Of a stretch of DNA of 64,000 bases, positions 57,893-64,000 are shown in pieces; the stretch's first letter is position 1, and every line of letters begins with the position of its first letter. The stretch lies in assembly GCF_949987515.2 (NCBI RefSeq), contig NC_082684.1:47830006-47894005 (forward strand). Direction: 5' to 3'. The DNA comes from Delphinus delphis (Eukaryota > Chordata > Mammalia > Artiodactyla > Delphinidae). Made by a program: the position numbers and the translations under genes. The notes beneath the pieces are model-generated. The model had not been told where the DNA came from and made no database searches. It was given only the letters and a program-made list of their open reading frames with translations.

Positions 57893-59998
57893 CATCCTAT
57901 GATAAAAACTCACCAGGAAATAGGCATAGAAGGAACATACTTCAACATATATGGCCATATATGACAAGCCCACAGCTAACATCATGCTCAGTGGTGAAAA
58001 ACTTAAAGCATTTCCTCTAAGATCAGGAACAAGACAAGAATGCTCACTTTCACCACTTTTATTCAGCAGAGTATTGGAAGTCCTAGCCACAGCAATCAGA
58101 TAAGAAAGAGAAATAAAAGGAATCCACATTGGAAAGGAAGAAGTAAAACTGTCACTGTTTGCAGATGTTGTGATACTATACCTAGACAATCCTAAGGACA
58201 CCACCATAAAACTGCTAGAGCTCATCAATGAATTCAGTAAAGTTGCAAGGTACAAAATAATATTCAGAAAACTGTTGCACTTCTATACACTAACAACAAA
58301 CTGTCAAAAAAGATAAATTAAGGAAACAATCCCATTTACCATTACATCAAAAAGAGTAAAATACCTAGGAATAAACCTACCTAAGGAGGTAAAAGACCTG
58401 TTCTCAGAAAACTATAAGACACCAATGAAAGAAATTGAAGACGACACCAACAGATGGAAAGATATACTATGTTCATGGATTGGAAGAATTAATATTGTTA
58501 AAATGACCATACTACCCAAGGCAATCTACAGATTCGGTGCAATCTCTATCAAAATACCAAGGGCATTTTTCACAGAACTAGAACAAATAATTTTAAAATG
58601 TGTATGGAAACACAGAAGACCCTGCATAGCCAAAACAATCTTGAGAAAGAAGAACAGAGCTAGAGGAATCACACTCCCTGACTTCAGACTATACTATGAA
58701 GCTACAGTCATCAAAACAGTAGGGTACTGGCACAAAAACCAACACATAGATCAATGGAACAGAAATAAACCCATGCACTATCATCAATTAATCTACAACA
58801 AAGGAGACAAGAATATACAATGGGGAAAAGACAGTTTCTTCAATGAGTGGTGCCAGGAAAACCGGAGAGTTACATGTAAAAGAGTGAAATTAGAATTTTC
58901 TCTAACACAAGATACAAAAATAAACTCAAAATGGATTAAAAACCTAAGTGTAAACCCACAAAACTGGAAGAAAACATAGGTGGAACACTCTGGAATGGGA
59001 GAAAATATTTGCAAATGATATGACCAATAAGGGGTTAATATCCAATACCTCATATAGCTCAACATCAAGAAAAATAAACAACCCAATTAAAATGGGCAGA
59101 AGACCTGAATAGATGTTTTTCCAAAGAAGATGCACAAATGGCCAACAGGCAAATAAGATGCTCAACATTATTAATCACTAAAGAAATGCAGATTAAAACT
59201 ACAGTGAGCTATTACCTCACACCTGTCAGAATGGTTATCATCAAAAAGGACACAAATAACAAATGTTGGAGAGGATGTGGAGAAAAGGGAACCTTCATAC
59301 ACTGATGGTGGGAATGTAAATTGGTGCAGCCCTAGAAAACAGTACAGAGGTTCCTCAAAAAACTAAAAATAGAGCTACCATATGACCCAGCAATTCCACT
59401 CCTGAGTATATATCCGAAAAAAACGAAAACAGTAATTTGAAAAGTTACACACACCCCAATGTTGATAGCAGCATTACGTATTTATAATAGTGAAGATGTG
59501 GAAGTAACCTAAGTGTCCATCAACAGATGAATGGATAAAGATGTCATATATATACATACACAATGGAATACTACTCAGCCATAAAAGAAAAATGAAATTT
59601 TGCCATTTGCAATGACATGGATGGACTTGGAGGGTATTATGCTAAGTGAAATAAGTCATACAAAGACAAACACTGTATGTTATCACTTATATGTGGAATC
59701 TAAAAAACAAAGCAAACTAGCGAATATAACAGAAAAGAAACAGACTCACAGAGAACAAACTGGTGGTTACCGGGGGGAGGGAGAAGATAGGGGAAGGGGG
59801 GGATTGAGATGTACAAACTGCTGCATATAAAATAAATAAGCTACAAGGATATATTGTTCAACACAGGACTATAGCCAATATTTTATAACTGAAAATGGAA
59901 TATAACCTTTAAAAATTGTGAATTACTGTTTGTACACCTGGAACTTATATAATATTGTATATCAACTGAACCTCAATAAAAATTTTTTTAATTATAAA
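57893..59998 (+). mobile_element. LINE-1, 3' part (2.1 kb), sense strand
   Basis: Starts in the ORF2 reverse transcriptase ('aggaatccacattggaaagg', degenerate FADD-like motif). A 184-residue open stretch at 58425-58979 covers the following connection region ([40 protein letters not shown]), then the C-terminus and a 3' UTR with A-rich tail at about 59998. Stops and shifts elsewhere show it is inactive. Just upstream (57740-57890) is an older antisense L1 piece. Confidence 0.88.
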
Positions 59999-60286
59999 AA
60001 AAAAGTAGATATCCTTAGCTTGTTCCTGATTTAGAGGAAATGTTTTTTAACCTTTCAGCACTAATGAGTGCAGTGATGTTTGCGGTAGGTAAATACCCTT
60101 CATCATTATTTTTAAATTTACATATAGTAAAATTTCAAGAAGGTAAGGTTCATTAGATTCAAAGCTAGTCTTGAATATATAAATGTTAATTTAAAGCAGT
60201 TATTTCAAGGAATGTAACTTTTTTCACAGTTTATTCTTTCCCTAAAATGAATCTTCTCTAAGTTTAATTTTTTTTTTAACTTGTAG

Positions 60287-60393
60287 ACACTGTTGATTCC
60301 ATTACTCCAGACAAAGTGCGAGGTTTAAGGGATATGTTAAATAGCAGTGCAATGGACATAATGTATTATACTAGCCCACTTTATAGAGATGAA
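60287..60393 (+). CDS. DDHD1: DDHD1 exon (107 nt, phase 1 to 0), last exon seen
   Basis: The acceptor is ttttttaacttgtag and the donor is GAA|gtaagt. It reads DTVDSITPDKVRGLRDMLNS and ends SAMDIMYYTSPLYRDE, a run conserved in DDHD1, which leads into the helical segment before the catalytic SHSLG serine motif encoded further downstream. The exon ends on a codon boundary. No further DDHD1 coding sequence was found between here and 64000, so the next intron is at least 3.6 kb long. Confidence 0.96.
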
Positions 60394-60698
60394 GTAAGTA
60401 TCATGATTATCTTATTGCTATTGGGTATTTTTTTGAGTGATAACATGTGTCCTGAATTTTAACATTTTATGTTCTTTTTTTACAAGCAAGTGAGAAATTA
60501 TAGGAATCCATTAATCTATAAATAGCCTGTATTTCATAGTGCATTTGAAGTCTTAAACTACACATTGGGACACTTAATAAAATGGGTAACCTTGGAAGTG
60601 AGAGGTTGGTTAGAAAATAGCTCTTTGAAAAATAACAGTTTTCATAAGTCTGATTAGTAATATCTATGAGTATTATCCTCACAAAAGAGCTTTTTAAA

Positions 60699-60914
60699 AA
60701 ATATTTATTTATTCATTTGGCTGTGTCAGGTCTTAGTTGCGGCATGCAGGATCTTTCATTGTGTCACATGGGCTCTTCGTTGTGGCGTGTGGGCTCTCTA
60801 GTTGTGGCACGCAGGCTCTAGAGCATGCAGGCTTAGTTGCCCAGACCAGGGGTCGAACCCATGTCCCCTGCATTGGAAGGCAGATTCTTGACCACTGGAC
60901 CACCAGGGAAGTCC
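60699..60914 (-). mobile_element. CHR SINE, antisense, shortened
   Basis: 'ttggctgtgtcaggtcttag', 'gaccaggggtcgaacccatg', 'ccactggaccaccagggaag'. Flanks repeat cacaaaagag-tttttaaa (60680-60698 and 60915-60931) with small differences. Confidence 0.9.
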
Positions 60915-61184
60915 CACAAAAGAGTTTTAAACATTTAGAAATGTCCTTCAAGTGTTTTTGTATATAAAAGACTTGCTTTTATTGTGTCATTTCTATAGTG
61001 GATTTTTGTAGTTTTCAAATGGTAATTTTGCTCATGCATCACAAAGATAACCCTAAAGGGGGGCAGATGGGGAGGGTAGGTGAAGGGAGATAGTTTATTC
61101 AGAGGAATGAGGGAATCTTTACCAATGCAATTTGTCACTTTATTGGTAACAGAAAAAGAATTTTGTTTCATGGGAATAACCACA

Positions 61185-61275
61185 TTAATTACCTAACATG
61201 TATTAACTTGTTTAATCCTTACCCTGTGAAGTAGATATGATTAGTATCTTCATTTGAAGGTAAAGAAACTAGTAC
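61185..61275 (-). mobile_element. MIR fragment, antisense
   Basis: 'cttgtttaatccttaccctg' and 'gtatcttcatttgaaggtaa' resemble the MIR 3' half reversed. Confidence 0.55.
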
Positions 61276-61770
61276 AAGGAGTAATTACCAATAGAGCGGC
61301 TCTGCTGCTCTGTGCTACTCCAAGCCAATCCGTTGCTGATTTTGTTCATTCAGAGTCATTCCCTAACTTAATCCAGGATATCTTTTACATATCGACAGAA
61401 ATATGTTTGGTTAGTTGCCACAGAAAATTCCTTCTCTTCCAACTACCATCCCCTTAGGATTTTTCTTCATTCCTCTTTCTATATCCCCTCATTGCCATAT
61501 ACCAGTATTGGGCAAGATCTGCCTTGATCTGATTGAGAACAAACAGTAAAAGAAGCTACAAGGAGAATTGCTATTCTGGGCTTAATTCTAACCAAAAAGG
61601 AAGGCCTAGTCGGTGAAGTAGAGCACTTAATTTCCACGTTCATACTCCTTTATAGTGAACAATGGGCATCATTAGATATGCTCTAAAGGTTAGAACACTG
61701 AACTGTAGTATTGCAAGTAAACCAGTGAGGCGGGGGGAAAAGGAAAGAGAAGGGCTGAGAGCATATTACT

Positions 61771-61813
61771 ATACACACATACACACACACACACGCACAC
61801 GCACACGCACACG
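61771..61813. repeat. (CA)n microsatellite with CG interruptions
   Basis: CA units interrupted regularly by GCACAC. Confidence 0.92.
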
Positions 61814-62204
61814 TGGTTGGTAGTACTCCTAAAACGGTATCCTGAATCTTCAAGGCTAAAATGTGCTGAGTCATGTCCCCTAAAAGTAATAAGTGCTTTT
61901 TAAAAACTTTAAGTTGGCGTTAATATCCAGAAAAACTAAAAAGAGAAAAGCGCCAGACTCAGACCTCTGGCCATTGGTGAATGATGACTGAGAAAGTGAT
62001 CACTTTTTAGTTTGCTCTTATAGTCAAAGATAATTTTCCTCAGAATGGAATTGAATAAACCAGATATTCAGTAGGAAAAGGGAACTGATCGTTAAGATAA
62101 ATGAAATGGAAGAACACCCAGTGTTTTAAATTAGTTGGTTTTTTGATCCAGTTGAATTTCATGGAAAAGCACTGAGAATTGTGTCTGAGATTCACCAGCA
62201 ATCT

Positions 62205-63897
62205 TCAGCAGTGTATCCCAAACATCCCTAATTAGAACAGTCACTTGTGGTGCTCATTAAAAATGCGGGCAAAAAAAGAACCCCATGAGGGGCATTGGAA
62301 TTGAGGGTATTAATGTGAATTTATGATTTTGAAAATAAGCCAGTGTATGTAGATAACATCTATATATTTAAGCGTATATGCTTAAGCACAGAAGTATATA
62401 TATATATGCATGTATTTCCTACCTCTGTCCACTGAAAGGGCCAAGAAGCAGACACCCCAGTCCAATGAGCATACCTAGCACCCAGATCTTTGCCTCTAGC
62501 ATTGTTATTCTCCACTAAGAAAAAGTAGAGTTCCTTGGAAAAATGGCTGATTCCAGGGCTGGGGCAGGATAGGTCCAAGTCAAAGCTGGAAGAATTTGTT
62601 TTGACACAAGGTAGAAAAATGCTCCAAAGAATGATGAAGCAAGACACAAGGACATAATAGTCAAATTAAAGAAGCATATCCCACTGACCAAATCTGGAAC
62701 AATTTGAGCACCAAAATAATTAAGTAATTATTACTTATTGTAAGGAATTACTAATAGTACTTTTGTAGAATTATAATAAGGTTAATGTACTAAGGAATTC
62801 TAAATCATTGAAAAATGTGTAAGTCCTTATCAGTGATAAATAAATAAACAAATTGGGAAGAAGGGAGGTCCTTTGCTTCAGTAGGATGCCAAGGGCCTAC
62901 TAATAAATGTGGAAGGAATGTTGGAGTTGGAAAGTCTCATTTTGCAGCCGTCATGGTAGGATCAGGTAGGGGAGAGGATTGGGCAGGAATCATCAGTGGA
63001 TGCTAAAATGAGGGCAGATTTTTTGATGAGGAACAGAATATTTGCATGGTCTTAAAGTGTATCCTCTCAGACTGCTTTTAGTTTAGAAAATAAAGGTATA
63101 CAGTGGAGAAATCAAGCAACAACTTTATGGGGTGTTCCTGCGGGACACCCAGAGAAGGACACAGCATTATTTATGCAGTATTCCAATTATGGGGAAGCAT
63201 CAGACAAACATAAAATGAGGAAGTTGTAATTAAAAAGTAGGAATGAGACTGTATTCTTTTAAAATGTTGGTATAATAAAAGAGAAAGAATGGCTGTGGAA
63301 AATGTTCCAGATAGAGAAGATTAAAGAGATGTGATAGCTAATTGTAATATCTCATCCTAGACTGTATCCTGTACTGGATTGGGGGAAATGCTACAAAGGA
63401 TAATATTAGATCAGCTGGCAAAATTAAAATGTGAATGGTAGACTAGATTAGATGAAATATATCAAAGTGAATTATGAAGTTGATAATAGCACTATGATTG
63501 TGGAAGAGAATATTCCTAGTCTTAGGAAATATACACTGGAGTATTTGGGGGTAAAGGACCATGACATATGTAGTATATCCTTAAATGGTTCACAAAAAAG
63601 TTGTGTGTGTGTTACAGAAACAGAACAAATGATAAGGCAAATAGGAGGAAATGCTAACATTAGGTGAATTTTGGATAAAGCCTATGTGAGGATCTTTGTA
63701 CTATTTTTATTTTGCAACATTTTATAAATTTGAAATTACTCCCAAATAAAAAGTTAAGAAAAAGAAACTAAAAAATACTTTCCCAGGTCCCTCCTCTGGA
63801 GATCCTGATTCAGTGGGTCTGAGATAGAACCTGTGAATTTGTGTTTTTAACAGTTCCCCAGGTGATAACATCAGAGAAGTTTGGGAACATTGCTTAA
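62205..63897 (+). mobile_element. hAT-type DNA-transposon fragment split by an L1 3' region
   Basis: The left part (62205-62267, 'gtgtatcccaaacatcccta' to 'gctcattaaaaatg') and right part (63775-63897, 'gagatcctgattcagtgggt' to 'agtttgggaacattgctt') join into one mammalian hAT-type repeat with inverted ends. Confidence 0.6.
62268..63771 (+). mobile_element. old L1M 3' region, sense strand, 1.5 kb
   Basis: The right 0.5 kb has 'atacactggagtatttgggg', 'gtaaaggaccatgacatatg' and 'gaaattactcccaaataaaa', typical of L1M 3' UTRs. The left kilobase is not recognised but lies between the two halves of the split transposon. Confidence 0.55.
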
Positions 63898-64000
63898 GGC
63901 ATTGTGAAGAACAAAAGAAAATAAAAGAAAAACTTAGTGAGAAGTGGGCAAAAATTGTTCTTATTCTTTAAAAAGGAAAGCTGATTTTGCGAATCAAAGT

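Larger units (their letters stand above)
54582..60286 (+). other. 5.7-kb intron
   Basis: Contains three CHR SINEs, a split MIR, an ERVL-like LTR carrying a MER2-type element inside old L1 sequence, and a 2.1-kb sense-strand L1. Positions 54582-54975 and 60000-60286 look unique. Confidence 0.75.
1..64000 (+). other. DDHD1: DDHD1 gene, internal part (intron 1 to an intron before the catalytic exon)
   Basis: Five conserved exons plus one microexon with GT-AG borders read in order on the plus strand and splice in frame into a continuous stretch of DDHD1. This is the cytosolic phospholipase A1 that prefers phosphatidic acid, acts on mitochondrial and other membranes, and is mutated in human spastic paraplegia 28. 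Residues such as GQWFIDGTWQPLEEEE, HSFKLSRNHVDWHS and VVHGIGQKMDQGR identify DDHD1 rather than DDHD2 or SEC23IP. No start codon, 5' UTR, promoter, CpG island, stop codon or polyadenylation site of the gene is in the window. Calling 1-35001 intron 1 is inference from the known vertebrate gene layout. Confidence 0.95.
60394..64000 (+). other. intron, 5' part
   Basis: Contains one CHR SINE, a MIR fragment, a CA microsatellite and a 1.5-kb L1 3' region that splits an older DNA-transposon fragment. Positions 61280-61770 and 61815-62205 look unique. No exon is seen. Confidence 0.75.

Noticed and set aside
58425..58979. 184-residue ORF, the longest but one in the window
   Set aside because: It is the ORF2 connection region of a 5'-truncated L1, not a host gene.

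Overview
The window is mammalian nuclear DNA, almost certainly from a cetacean. The main evidence is about 22 copies of the tRNA-derived CHR SINE family, in short and long forms. Most carry the end motif GGCTTCCCTGGTGGCGCAG and many are flanked by clear target-site duplications. CHR SINEs belong to the whale/hippo/ruminant branch, and copies this abundant and this little diverged point to Cetacea. I cannot tell the species.

The only gene I can support is DDHD1, on the plus strand, which encodes the phosphatidic-acid-preferring phospholipase A1. Five conserved internal exons lie at 35002-35175, 44747-44875, 45956-46103, 54475-54581 and 60287-60393. A 21-nt in-frame microexon lies at 35811-35831. 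Splice phases run 1-1-1-2-1-0 and join without a stop into about 221 residues (228 with the microexon). These cover the segment from the GQWFIDGTWQ region to just before the lipase serine motif. The GC-rich first exon, the SHSLG catalytic exon, the DDHD metal-binding domain and both UTRs lie outside the window. Positions 1-35001 are therefore read as the 3' part of a very large intron 1.

The rest is intron filled with transposable elements. Positions 1-7000 hold unique sequence, MIRs and CHR SINEs. From about 7.0 to 18.9 kb is a nested pile of LINE-1, mostly antisense to DDHD1, including one sense L1 inserted inside an antisense L1. From 19 to 29 kb are CHR SINEs, two short 3' L1 insertions, an MLT1-type LTR, a MER5A and old unnamed repeats. 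At 29.06-30.88 kb is a complete but dead mariner transposon holding two SINEs, one inserted in the other. From 31 to 34 kb is old sense-strand L1 sequence. From 34 to 48 kb the introns are comparatively poor in repeats and contain four exons counting the microexon. From 48 to 64 kb are sense-strand L1 fragments, an ERVL-like LTR carrying a MER2-type transposon, more CHR SINEs and the last two exons.

The best candidates for something not already annotated are a CpG-retaining, in-phase possible cassette exon near 42.83-42.88 kb, a 36-bp L1 insertion with a perfect 15-bp target-site duplication at 48.34 kb, and several multi-level nested insertions that record insertion order. There are no bacterial features, CRISPR arrays, operons or independent RNA genes here.
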